Assembly: GCF_000768675.1 (NCBI RefSeq)
Contig: NZ_AVPI01000005.1
Coordinates: 1-64,000 of the forward strand
From: Knoellia flava TL1
GTDB lineage: Bacteria > Actinomycetota > Actinomycetes > Actinomycetales > Dermatophilaceae
Direction: 5' to 3'
DNA: 64,000 nucleotides
The position numbers and the translations under genes are program-made. Positions 17,400 to 25,616 of the stretch are shown here, one piece after another (position 1 is the first letter of the stretch; each line of letters opens with the position of its first letter). The notes under the pieces are model-generated. The model made no database searches. It was not told where the DNA came from and was given only the letters and a program-made list of their open reading frames with translations.

Positions 17400-18341
17400 T
17401 CAGCCGGGAAGCGGCGCGAAAGCGCTCGTCATCCGCACGTCCCGCTCGCGCAGCCACGGGCGGACCGTGTCGAGGATGCGCTCGCGCGTCGCGGCGTCGA
17501 GGACCATGACGTGCACGTCGAGCCGACCCTGCACGGAGTCGCCGGCGCTGCCGAGCAGGCCTGGCACCTCTGCCGACAGGGCCTCCTGTGCGGCGCGCAC
17601 GTCGGCCTCGGTGGCCAGGTCACGCTGCTCGACGCACAGCCCTCCCGGCCACACCGACCGCAGCTCGTCGCGGGCCGCGACGGCGTCGCCGGTGACGAGC
17701 ACGTTGAACAGCGACGACCCGTCCGACACCCACGAGCCGACGTACCCGTCGAGCGCCGCCATCCGCTCACTCACGAGCGCGAGCTGCTCGGGTGAGCCGG
17801 CACCGCGACGGCCGCCGCCGGCATACGGGTCGTCGCACAGCTGCGGGAAGGCGAGCGGCTCGGGCGACGGGACGGTCACGCCCTCGGGCGGGGTGAGCGC
17901 GATCGGGCGGGTCAGCGTGACGCTGCCGCTGTCGCCGCCGGGTGCATAGCGGCCGACGACCCACACCTCGCCCTCGGTCCAGGTCACGCCGCTCGCCCGC
18001 TGCGGCCGGAGCGGCTCCCAGTCGACGTCGCCGACGATCCGAGGGCCTCCGCACTGGGGTGGGTAGGACTCCGCGACGCCCCCGAGGCACAGCTCGACCG
18101 GGCTCGCGGGGGAGTCCTGCATGAGGAGTCCGTGGGCGACCAGCTCACCGGCCGGGTCGACGACGGCGCCGGTCGTCGACGACGCGGGAGGTGATGCCAC
18201 GTGCGGGGGTGCTCCGCCCTTCGAGCCGGCCGTCGATGACCCGCACGCGGTGACGAGGGCGAGGACGGCGACGGCAGCGAGCGCGCCCGTCACTCCCGGT
18301 GACGGCGCCCGTGTCCTCACACCTGTTCGCGGTCGTCCCAT
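17400..18341 (-). CDS. Putative lipoprotein, unknown function
   Basis: This 313-residue protein has an N-terminal hydrophobic signal and a lipobox, LVTACGSS, with the lipidated cysteine near residue 33. A Gly/Ser/Pro linker follows, then a domain of unknown function with several cysteines (VELCLGG, PQCGGP, PQLCDDP, GLCVEQ). It should be attached to the outer face of the membrane. It diverges from the membrane-protein gene at 18607. I do not recognise the domain. Confidence 0.7.
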   Translation of the reverse strand: MGRPRTGVRTRAPSPGVTGALAAVAVLALVTACGSSTAGSKGGAPPHVASPPASSTTGAVVDPAGELVAHGLLMQDSPASPVELCLGGVAESYPPQCGGPRIVGDVDWEPLRPQRASGVTWTEGEVWVVGRYAPGGDSGSVTLTRPIALTPPEGVTVPSPEPLAFPQLCDDPYAGGGRRGAGSPEQLALVSERMAALDGYVGSWVSDGSSLFNVLVTGDAVAARDELRSVWPGGLCVEQRDLATEADVRAAQEALSAEVPGLLGSAGDSVQGRLDVHVMVLDAATRERILDTVRPWLRERDVRMTSAFAPLPG

Positions 18342-18479
18342 GCGCCTTCGACGTGCTCGTGCGCCGCGCGGTTCCCGGGCACAGGCCCTGACCGGGAATC
18401 ACACGGCTCCCGTGGGCGGCACCGTCCGCAGCGGTTTCGCAGTGGTTTCGCAGCGCTGCCCGGATGCTCGGGGCTGCAG

Positions 18480-18517
18480 GGTGGGGTGCCGCGTGCCTGG
18501 GGGCGCGGCACCCCACC
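18480..18517. repeat. Strong hairpin in a divergent promoter region
   Basis: There is a perfect 14-bp inverted repeat with left arm GGTGGGGTGCCGCG and a 10-nt loop. It lies between the divergent lipoprotein and membrane-protein genes, where a terminator is not expected. Just upstream, GTTTCGCAG is repeated twice (about 18434-18452). It may be regulatory or a repeat element. Confidence 0.5.
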
Positions 18518-18594
18518 CGCGGCACGTCGCAGGGAGACGGTCACGAGTTGGCATCGCAGCGGCGGACCTGTCCGCGAACGGTGGAGGTGCTCCC

Positions 18595-18600
18595 TAGGGT
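18595..18600 (+). promoter_or_regulatory. Leaderless -10 box of the membrane-protein gene
   Basis: TAGGGT followed by 6 nt and the GTG at 18607. Confidence 0.55.
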
Positions 18601-18606
18601 GCGTGC

Positions 18607-20079
18607 GTGATTCCGCTCGACATCGTCTTCCTGCTCCTCGGCATGCTCGCGCTCGGCGCCGTGGTCGGGGTGGCCCTGGCCGCCAATGGGGAGCGCTCGG
18701 CCGCGCGTGGCGTCGCCCGGGCGCGAGCCGGCCGGCCGGTTCTCGTGCCCGTCCTCGTGGGGTCCGGCGAGGGCCAGCACCGGGGCCGCGCGTTCGTCGA
18801 CGGTGACGACGTCGTCGTCGTCGGACCGGGCACCCACCTGCGGGTGTCCCGGTCCGCGTTCCGCAGCACCGGCCAGCGGCGCATCGGCGTCAACGACGAG
18901 CTGTTCGAGTTCGCGGAGCAGCGGGGGTTCGTCGACGCAGCGGGTGGACGCCACCTCGTCGGAGCAGTGGACGAGTGGAGCCCCGCCCTCGACGCCCAGC
19001 TCGAGGGTCACCCCAGACCGGCCGGGCGCTGGCAGAGGATCCGCGCGGCGGTCCCGACGACCCCCCTCGTGATCGTCGTGCTCGCTCTCCTGGCGTTCAC
19101 GGGCTTCCAGACCCTCTGGGCGATGGGTGACGACGTCGAGGCGACCGTCGTTCGCCTCGTCGACCACCCCGAGGACGGCTACACCGACTGCGCCGTCCGA
19201 TGGCCAGCGGCCGGCGGGCCTGACGCCGAGCCGAACTACGCCGAGATCGACTGCTACGAGCCCTATCCCGCCGTCGGCGACACGGTCCGGATCAAGGCCC
19301 TGGCGAGTCCGCTCGAGGGTGCGGCCCTCGACCAGGAGGGCACCTACGAGGGGCTGACGCTCCTGACCGGTGGCGCGACCCTGCTTGCCGGAACCGTCGT
19401 TCTCGTCGCCGCAGCGACCCGGCTGCGGCGACCGGCCGTGCGCCTCGCACCGATCGCTGCCGCGGAGGTCACCGTCGCCCCTCCCGTCGACGTGGCGCGG
19501 GACGCCGACCTCCCCGAGCTCCTCGATGCGCTGGCCGTCCGTGAGGGGTGGCAGTCGTCCGGCACGGGCACGGCCCCGGTGCAACCGGCGCACGCCCCTC
19601 TCCTCATGGCGTTGGGGAGCGCCCGCTGGTGGCCGGTGGCGGTCCTGGCGGGGGCGGCGTGGCTCGTCGACGGTCTTCCGGGCGCGCTCCGGGCCGGGTT
19701 GGGCGCGGGTGCGGTGGCAGCCCTCGCCTGGGCGGTCTGGCGCGCACTCACGACCTTGCTCGCCGTACGTCGAGCCGCTGTCGGTCCGGTGACGTCCGAG
19801 TGGGACTACCGCCTCATTCGGGACATCGGCGACGAGTGGTACGCGTTGCTCCTCCTCGGCCGCACTCCTCACTGGATGGTCCTGCTCGACGAGCCGGGTC
19901 ACCCGCCCACGAGGGGGCGCTGCGGCGTGCGCGGAGACCTTCGGGAGGGAGGCGCGGTCCACCTCCGCATCGACGGGACGTTCTGGCCGACGTTGAGTCC
20001 GGTCGTGCGCGTCGACGACGACATGATGCGTGAGATGCGGCGTGACGTCCTCGACCGCCTGAGCGGCGCGGACGGCTGA
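18607..20079 (+). CDS. Multi-pass membrane protein, unknown function
   Basis: The protein has 490 residues. Hydrophobic segments are visible at residues 4-25 (LDIVFLLLGMLALGAVVGVA), about 157-175, about 255-275 and about 338-385 (two). A soluble extracellular loop between the second and third contains paired cysteines (YTDCAVRW, EIDCYEPY). The C-terminal 110 residues are soluble. The overall shape resembles DUF3592-like actinobacterial membrane proteins, but I cannot name a family with certainty. It starts from a leaderless GTG and is followed by an inverted pair of GTATGCCG motifs. Confidence 0.6.
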   Translation: MIPLDIVFLLLGMLALGAVVGVALAANGERSAARGVARARAGRPVLVPVLVGSGEGQHRGRAFVDGDDVVVVGPGTHLRVSRSAFRSTGQRRIGVNDELFEFAEQRGFVDAAGGRHLVGAVDEWSPALDAQLEGHPRPAGRWQRIRAAVPTTPLVIVVLALLAFTGFQTLWAMGDDVEATVVRLVDHPEDGYTDCAVRWPAAGGPDAEPNYAEIDCYEPYPAVGDTVRIKALASPLEGAALDQEGTYEGLTLLTGGATLLAGTVVLVAAATRLRRPAVRLAPIAAAEVTVAPPVDVARDADLPELLDALAVREGWQSSGTGTAPVQPAHAPLLMALGSARWWPVAVLAGAAWLVDGLPGALRAGLGAGAVAALAWAVWRALTTLLAVRRAAVGPVTSEWDYRLIRDIGDEWYALLLLGRTPHWMVLLDEPGHPPTRGRCGVRGDLREGGAVHLRIDGTFWPTLSPVVRVDDDMMREMRRDVLDRLSGADG

Positions 20080-20099
20080 GCAGCGCAGGCCGGTGCGAC

Positions 20100-20131
20100 A
20101 CGGCATACGGCGTTATTCGGATGTATGCCGT
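20100..20131. terminator. Inverted pair of the GTATGCCG motif, possible terminator
   Basis: ACGGCATAC (20100-20108) and GTATGCCGT (20123-20131) form a 9-bp stem with a 14-nt loop, 20 bp after the membrane-protein stop. Paired uptake sequences in Neisseria serve as terminators in the same way. Confidence 0.5.
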
Positions 20132-20149
20132 CCGCCCTAGACATGCGGA

Positions 20150-20155
20150 TACGGT
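20150..20155 (+). promoter_or_regulatory. Leaderless -10 box of the AAA ATPase gene
   Basis: TACGGT with 6 nt to the GTG at 20162. Confidence 0.55.
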
Positions 20156-20161
20156 GCCATC

Positions 20162-21379
20162 GTGGACCCGATCCGTAACCCCTACGCCCCGGGCGCGGGC
20201 CAGCGCCCGCCCGAGCTCGCCGGTCGCGACGAGCAGCTCGACGCCTTCGAGGTCGTGCTCGAGCGCGTGCGCCGGGGGCGGCCAGAGCGCTCGATCGTGC
20301 TCACCGGGCTCCGCGGCGTGGGCAAGACGGTGCTGCTCAACGCGCTGCGGTCGGCGGCTGTTCGCGCCAAGTGGGGCACGGGCAAGCTCGAGGCACGACC
20401 CGACCAGTCACTGCGGCGGCCGCTGTCGTCGGCCCTGCACCAGGCGGTCCGCGAGCTCGGACACCCCAGCGACGAGGAGGTGCAGCACGTCCTCGGCGTC
20501 ATCAAGGCCTTCGCCCAGCGCGACGCGCCCTCGGGGACCAAGCTGCGCGAGAAGTGGAACCCCGGGATCGACGCACCCGCGGCGTCCGGACGCGCCGACT
20601 CGGGCGACATCGAGATCGACCTCGTCGAGCTGCTCACCGACGTCGGCGGGCTCGCCTCCGACACCGGTCGCGGGATCGCGGTCTTCATCGACGAGATGCA
20701 GGACCTCGGCCCTGACGACGTCTCGGCGCTCTGCGCCGCCTGCCACGAGATCTCGCAGTCGGGCCTGCCGGTCATTGTCGTCGGTGCCGGCCTGCCGCAC
20801 CTGCCGGCGGTCCTGTCGGCGTCGAAGTCATACTCCGAGAGGCTGTTTCGCTACTCACGCATCGACCGGCTCCCGCGCGCGGCGGCCGACGCGGCGCTCG
20901 TCGTGCCGGCGGAGGAGGAGGGAGCGGCCTACGAATCCGCAGCCCTCGACGCGATGTATGCCGCGACGGGCGGCTATCCCTACTTCATCCAGGCCTATGG
21001 CAAGGCTGCGTGGGACCGGGCGCCGCAGTCGCCGGTGACGGCCGATGACGTGCGGGTGGCGGCCCCGGAGGCCGAGGCCGAGCTCGCCGTCGGCTTCTTC
21101 GGGTCGCGCTTCGAGCGGGCGACGCCGGGTGAGCGCGAGTACCTCCGGGCGATGGCCGACGTCGCGGTCGCGATCGCCGAGGGCGGGGTCGAGGAGCTCG
21201 ACGACATCGAGTCGGTGCCGACAGCGGACGTCGCCTCGCACCTCGGCCGCAGGCCTCAGTCGCTCTCGCCCGCGCGCGACGCCCTGCTCAAGAAGGGCCT
21301 CATCTACTCGGGCGAGCGCGGGCGGATCGCGTTCACCGTGCCGCACTTCGGCCGCTACCTCCGGGAGCAGACCGCCTGA
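20162..21379 (+). CDS. AAA+ ATPase with C-terminal winged helix (Orc1/Cdc6-like fold)
   Basis: The protein has 405 residues. The Walker A motif is TGLRGVGKTVLL (about residues 49-60), Walker B is VFIDEMQDL (about 178-186), and sensor-like VVGAGLPHL follows. The C-terminal 90 residues (YLRAMADVA, then SLSPARDALLKKGLIYSGERGRIAF) form a winged-helix domain. The layout matches stand-alone bacterial AAA proteins of the AAA_16/Orc-like class, with probable DNA contact. The partner is unknown. It is monocistronic. Confidence 0.8.
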   Translation: MDPIRNPYAPGAGQRPPELAGRDEQLDAFEVVLERVRRGRPERSIVLTGLRGVGKTVLLNALRSAAVRAKWGTGKLEARPDQSLRRPLSSALHQAVRELGHPSDEEVQHVLGVIKAFAQRDAPSGTKLREKWNPGIDAPAASGRADSGDIEIDLVELLTDVGGLASDTGRGIAVFIDEMQDLGPDDVSALCAACHEISQSGLPVIVVGAGLPHLPAVLSASKSYSERLFRYSRIDRLPRAAADAALVVPAEEEGAAYESAALDAMYAATGGYPYFIQAYGKAAWDRAPQSPVTADDVRVAAPEAEAELAVGFFGSRFERATPGEREYLRAMADVAVAIAEGGVEELDDIESVPTADVASHLGRRPQSLSPARDALLKKGLIYSGERGRIAFTVPHFGRYLREQTA

Positions 21380-21433
21380 GCACAGGCACGGCCTCTGCTC
21401 GGCCCCTGCCCGGCACTGTGCGTGCCGGGCAGG

Positions 21434-21933
21434 TCAGGCGTTGCCGTCAGGCTCGTGTATGCCGTGCAGCCGGGCGTGGAGTGCCCTCACCTCGGCCTCG
21501 AGCTCGGGTGCCGGGCCGTCGACCCGCACACCGGGAGCGACCTGCTCGACCGACAGGGGGAGGACGGGCGACGGCCCGACGCGCCACTCGCGGAGCCAGC
21601 CGACGAGTTGGTCGGTGGAGACGGCATACGCGATGCGTCCGAGACCGACCAGGCGTGGGCGGCCGAGCACATCGCGCAGTGCTCGCCCGAGGTGTAGACC
21701 GTGCAGCCGGACCGGTCCGCCGGGTCGGTGTGGGTCGCGGCCCACCGCGCGAGCTCGAACTCCGGGTGGCGCGTCTGGTCGCCGTCCTTGGTGCGGTTGC
21801 GGTCCTCGCGCAGCACCCGCCCCTCGCCGTCGACGAGCACCGAGCCGAACGGCTCGTCCCCGTCGTCGAGGGCCTCGCGGGCGAGCTCGACGCAGCGGCG
21901 CAGGTGGCTGAGGTCCGTTGCATCGAGGGCCAT
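21434..21933 (-). pseudogene. Nucleoside/cytidine deaminase family gene, frameshifted
   Basis: The first frame from ATG 21933 gives a deaminase start with the zinc motifs HPEFE (the HxE site) and EHCAMCSAAHAW (the PCxxC-like site). It then derails. The continuation, VGLGRIAYAVSTDQLVGWL to the stop at 21434, is in another frame. Adding one G in the TGGTCGG run near 21648-21652 joins them into a 166-residue protein of normal length. The gene is therefore either recently broken or misread at a G run. An active product would deaminate a nucleoside or base in the cytoplasm. Confidence 0.8.
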
Positions 21934-21946
21934 GTGGGAGATCGTG

Positions 21947-22236
21947 TCAGAGCCGGGCCCGCGGGCGGCGGCGAGTGAGCAGGACGCCGACGATGGCGAG
22001 CACGCCGCCGACGAAGGTCAGGGGCGGAGGCACCTCGGACAGCAGCGCCCACGCGATGAGCGTGGCGATGAACGGGACGAGGAACGTCACCAGCGGCAGC
22101 AACACCGACCACAGCGCGGGACTCGGTGCCCTCCAGCCGCGGCTCAAGGGACACCAGGGCAACTGCGACGAACACTGCGACGGCGGCGAGCTCTCCCAAC
22201 CCCAGGCTGAGGTAGCGCCGACGAAGGATGCCACGC
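21947..22236 (-). pseudogene. C-terminal remnant of an EamA/DMT-type transporter
   Basis: Only about 95 codons remain, split between two frames. One frame gives a hydrophobic helix, LAAVAVFVAVALVSLEP. The other gives the final two helices, VLLPLVTFLVPFIATLIAWALLSE and LTFVGGVLAIVGVLLT, typical of EamA drug/metabolite exporters. The roughly 200 upstream residues are absent, and the Imm5-Arr gene ends where they should be. This is a real truncation in addition to a frame change. Confidence 0.65.
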
Positions 22237-22239
22237 CGG

Positions 22240-23193
22240 TCAGTCGTCCATCGCCTCGACGCCGAGCTCGCGCAGCTCGGCCATCCGCGCCCGCATGTGC
22301 CGCACGGTCTCGTCCGGCGGGAAGGTCAGGCCGGTGACCTCCTCGACGACGCGAAGCGGCTCCTTGGTGCGGTAGGAGCGGGTCGGGTTGCCGGGGAAGC
22401 GCTTGTCGGTGACGTTGGGGTCGTCCTCGATCGTCCCGACCGGCTCGACCCGGTAGACCCGCGGCGGACCGTCGCCGAGTGCCAGGGCCGCGGCGAGCGG
22501 GGCGCCGTCCTGTGACGCCGTGAGGTAGATGTTGCGCGAGGCCTTGCCCGAGCCGTAGTTCGTGCCCCAGCCGGGCGTGAGCAGGTCGCCGGGACGCAGG
22601 TCCGCCCGGGTGCCGTGGAAGAACGGGCCGGGGTCGTCGACGGTCCTCGGCGTCGGCGGTGGGTCGCGCAGCAGGCTGTCGAGCCGTCGCATGAGGACGG
22701 CCACGCGGCCGCGTCCCTCCGGTGCCCGGGGGTAGCGCGAGAGGATCTCGACGAGCTCGGGTGTGGCCCGCTTCTGCGACGCGACGAGGAGGTACTCGCC
22801 GACCACCGCGTCGTCGCCGCGTGCGACCTCGCCTGCCCGGGCCGCGTGCGCGGCCGCGCCGAGGATGTGGCGCACCTGCGTGGCCTTCGCCAGGGGATGG
22901 AGGTATGCCGCGGCGCACGCGTCGCCCGCAGCCGTCGCCGCGTGCCCCGCGGCCTCGTCTCGCGTCTCCTTCGCGGCGCGGTGGGCTGCTGTGGCGGCTG
23001 TGCGCTGGAGCCTCGACCGTGGAGCGCCGTCGACGAAGAGCCGGGCCGTGTCGAGCGCGGCGGAGGGACGCGGGTCGTCGGGGCGATCGCGCTCGAAGAG
23101 GAAGAGGGCCGGCTCGGCGCACGCGACGGCATACGCGACGACGGTCCGGAGCTCCTCGGTGGTGAGCTCGAAGTCCGCGGACGCGGTTCGCAT
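22240..23193 (-). CDS. Imm5-like immunity domain fused to a rifampin ADP-ribosyltransferase (Arr) domain
   Basis: The protein has 317 residues in two parts. Residues about 5-155 match the Imm5-type putative immunity protein (PRPSAALDTARLFVDGAPRS, AYLHPLAKATQVRHILGAA). Residues about 188-285 are an Arr domain: FFHGTRADLRPGDLL, NIYLTA, then EDDPNVTDKRFPGNPTRSYR. The Arr catalytic positions (His193 in FHGT, Tyr223 in IYLTA, Asp in EDDPN) are kept. Arr transfers ADP-ribose from NAD+ to rifamycins; Imm5 is predicted to neutralise polymorphic toxins. Arr is usually a stand-alone protein of about 140 residues. The ATG at 23193 fits the Imm5 N-terminus. Confidence 0.8.
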   Translation of the reverse strand: MRTASADFELTTEELRTVVAYAVACAEPALFLFERDRPDDPRPSAALDTARLFVDGAPRSRLQRTAATAAHRAAKETRDEAAGHAATAAGDACAAAYLHPLAKATQVRHILGAAAHAARAGEVARGDDAVVGEYLLVASQKRATPELVEILSRYPRAPEGRGRVAVLMRRLDSLLRDPPPTPRTVDDPGPFFHGTRADLRPGDLLTPGWGTNYGSGKASRNIYLTASQDGAPLAAALALGDGPPRVYRVEPVGTIEDDPNVTDKRFPGNPTRSYRTKEPLRVVEEVTGLTFPPDETVRHMRARMAELRELGVEAMDD

Positions 23194-23306
23194 CCCATCG
23201 AGTCTCGCACCTCCCGCGCGCGGGCGTGACTCGGGCGAAACCGCCTCCGGCGCAGCGGCACCGGTCCTATCCTCGAGTCCGGGGCCGAGTCCCACGCGAG
23301 GTGCAC

Positions 23307-23680
23307 ATGGCAAACCCCAACGAGGCAGTCATCGAGCGGCTCATCGCCTGCATCAACGACCGGAAGGTCGAGGTGATGGACGAGCTCTTCCACGACGACG
23401 CGACGATGGACTGGCCGCAGTCGCGCGAGCGCGTGAGGGGCGCGGAGAACCGTCGGGCGATCTATGGCGCGTTCCCGCAGCTGCCGACGATCACCCGCGC
23501 CGGCTCACGAGCTCCGGCGACCTCGTCGTCGCCGAGGCCTCACTCGACTACGGCGGACCCGTCTACGAGACGGTCTTCGTCTTCGAGCTCGATGACGGGC
23601 GAATCCGCAAGGAGACGGCCTATTGGAGCGAGCCCTTCGAGCCGCCGGAGTGGCGGGCGCAGTGGGTCGAGAGGTTCTAG
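23307..23680 (+). pseudogene. SnoaL/NTF2-like gene, frameshifted
   Basis: The first part (MANPNEAVIERLIACINDRK, then RAIYGAFPQLPTITR) is in one frame. The second part (SSGDLVVAEASLDYGG to EPPEWRAQWVERF) is in another. Adding one C to the CCC run near 23493-23496 restores a 124-residue nuclear-transport-factor-2-like protein of normal size and order. Such proteins bind or isomerise small ligands. It may be a sequencing or assembly error in a C run, or a young pseudogene. It diverges from the Imm5-Arr gene. Confidence 0.75.
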
Positions 23681-23778
23681 CCGCCGACTGCGCGGATCTT
23701 CGCGCGCCCGCCTGCGCGCCCGCCCTCAGCCCACGTGATCACCCGCCGGCGCTCGCGGTCCGGGTCCAGACTGGGTCG

Positions 23779-24267
23779 ATGGCACGCATCACGCACTTCG
23801 ACCATGTCGGCCTCACCGTGTCGGACCTCGACGTCGCGCTCGACTTCTTCGTCAGCCTCGGGTTCGAGCTCGAGGGGCGCATGTTCATGGAGGGCGAGTT
23901 CGTGGACGTCGTCATCGGCATCCCCGGGTCGCGCTCCGAGATCGCGACACTCTTCCTCCCCGAGGGCGGTGCGGCGGGCCGAGACGGTGGCCGCACCAAG
24001 CTCGAGCTGTCGAGCTTCGTCCACCCGGACCACGAGCCGGGATCCCCGCACAACATGTCGACCGAGGTCGGGCTGCGCAACATCGCCTTCCAGGTCGACG
24101 ACCTCCACGCCGTCGTCGACCGGCTCGCTGACGCGGGCTACGGGCTCGTCGGCGGGATCGGCGAGTGGGAGGACGTCTGGCGGATGACCTACGTGCGCGG
24201 TCCCGACGGCATCATCGTCGCGTTGGCGCAGCGGCTCGACGAGGCGGGGGAGACGTCCGAGGGCTGA
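23779..24267 (+). CDS. VOC family protein
   Basis: This 162-residue single VOC unit pair begins MARITHFDHVGLTVSDLDVA and carries a second conserved block, GLRNIAFQVDDLHAVVDRL, then RMTYVRGPDGIIVALAQRL. The metal-site candidates are the His in FDHVG and the late Glu/Asp positions. This type is close to lactoylglutathione lyase or bleomycin-resistance-like proteins; the substrate is unknown. The start is ATG 23779. Confidence 0.85.
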   Translation: MARITHFDHVGLTVSDLDVALDFFVSLGFELEGRMFMEGEFVDVVIGIPGSRSEIATLFLPEGGAAGRDGGRTKLELSSFVHPDHEPGSPHNMSTEVGLRNIAFQVDDLHAVVDRLADAGYGLVGGIGEWEDVWRMTYVRGPDGIIVALAQRLDEAGETSEG

Positions 24268-24292
24268 TCGTCGGCGCTCCGCACGACAGCCG

Positions 24293-25495
24293 TCAGAAGT
24301 CGATGCACCCGACGTCGCACCCGTCGAGCACGTCCCCGTCGGGCACGAGGTCGCCGATGCTGCCGGCGAACGACGACAGCGCCGACCCCAGTCCCTCGAA
24401 CCCCTCCACGAGTGTCGAGAAGGCGTCGTCCGGCGAGACGTCCCCGAGGTCCGAGACGTCCCCGAGGCCGGAGACGTCCGCCAGGTCGAACGCGCCGCCG
24501 AGGTCGACGAGACCCGAGACGAGGTGGAAGACACCGGGGTCGAGCGCGGCGTCGACGGCCAGGGCCAGTGCGTTCTCGGCGCCCTCGGCCAACCGTGCCG
24601 CCCGCAGGGCCTCACCGAGGACGGAGGCGACGTGCGGTGCGACGCCGAAGGCGACGGCATACGGAAGCATCGAGCGCACCTCACCGGCGAGCTCCTCGCG
24701 GCGCAGCTGGTTGGCCTCGGCGGTGGCGAGGTACTTCTCGTAGCCGAGGGCCTGGATCCGCGCAGCCGAACCCGCGGCGGTGCGCGGTGTGCGGCCGCGG
24801 CCGAGCCGCATGAGAAGGGCCCCACCCAGGCCGAGTCCGGCGCCGAGGGGCACCCAGCGCCAGTGGTCGTCGGCGACGCCCGACGCGATCCCGGCGACAA
24901 CCGCGCCGAGGACGAGCAGGAGGCCGAGTGCGGCGAGCCACCCGTTGCGGGAGCGTGGGTGCTTCGCGTACCAGCCGCGGTCGACGACGGCGCGATAGAC
25001 CGCGATCTCGGCCTCGCGCCAGCGCTGCGCGACCTCGGCGCGGCGCAGCTCGCCGAGCCGGACCGAGGAGGCCCCACCGAGGACAGCGGAGAGCATGGCG
25101 CGCTCGTGCGCCGCGAGCTCCACGGCCGTGTCGGTGCGGGTGACGCGCCAGTCGTCACCCTCCTGCCGCAGGTCGACGACGCCGCGCAGGGCGAGGTCGA
25201 CGAGGGTGGCGGTGAGGTCGCGCCCGTGGACGACTCCGTCGACGACTGCACCTGAGAGAGCCGGCGTCGATGCGTCGGGGGCGTGGAACCTCGGTGCGAC
25301 CGAGCCGGCCCATTCGACGCCGGGCCGGACGCGTGCCGTCGCGTCGCCGGAGCCCAGGGCAGGGACCTCGCCCGGCGTCACCTGGGTGTAGACCTCGTCG
25401 CGGCGATGCCAGCGGAAGTGGGCGAGCGTGAGGACTGCGACGAGGAGCGGGATGAGGCCGCCGAGGACCTCGAGGACGGTGAGGTCAGCGAGCAC
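24293..25495 (-). CDS. DUF2207-like membrane protein, short form
   Basis: The protein has 400 residues, with an N-terminal transmembrane helix (about residues 5-22, VLEVLGGLIPLLVAVLTLA). The DUF2207-type block follows: PALSGAVVDGVVHGRDLTATLVDLALRG, then ERAMLSAVLG and REAEIAVYRAVVDRGW. Two more helices lie at about 215-255. The C-terminus ends DGCDVGCIDF with two cysteines. The usual N-terminal DUF2207 beta domain is missing, so this is a shortened member. The GTG start at 25495 lacks a strong ribosome site. It diverges from the SOS-controlled HNH gene. Confidence 0.7.
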   Translation of the reverse strand: MLADLTVLEVLGGLIPLLVAVLTLAHFRWHRRDEVYTQVTPGEVPALGSGDATARVRPGVEWAGSVAPRFHAPDASTPALSGAVVDGVVHGRDLTATLVDLALRGVVDLRQEGDDWRVTRTDTAVELAAHERAMLSAVLGGASSVRLGELRRAEVAQRWREAEIAVYRAVVDRGWYAKHPRSRNGWLAALGLLLVLGAVVAGIASGVADDHWRWVPLGAGLGLGGALLMRLGRGRTPRTAAGSAARIQALGYEKYLATAEANQLRREELAGEVRSMLPYAVAFGVAPHVASVLGEALRAARLAEGAENALALAVDAALDPGVFHLVSGLVDLGGAFDLADVSGLGDVSDLGDVSPDDAFSTLVEGFEGLGSALSSFAGSIGDLVPDGDVLDGCDVGCIDF

Positions 25496-25587
25496 GCCGC
25501 CACGGTAGTTGACGTCTGGCGCTCTGAGACGGCGGTCGGTGAGTTGACCTGTGCCGCAGGGAAATTCGTTGTGGACAACTCTCCATA

Positions 25588-25603
25588 TCGAACGCGTGTT
25601 CGA
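25588..25603 (+). promoter_or_regulatory. LexA (SOS) box
   Basis: TCGAAC, GCGT, GTTCGA: a perfect match to the actinobacterial LexA consensus TCGAAC-N4-GTTCGA. It ends 13 nt before the HNH start codon and should repress that gene until DNA damage. The divergent DUF2207-like start at 25495 lies 93 bp away. Confidence 0.85.
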
Positions 25604-25616
25604 GTATGATGGACGC

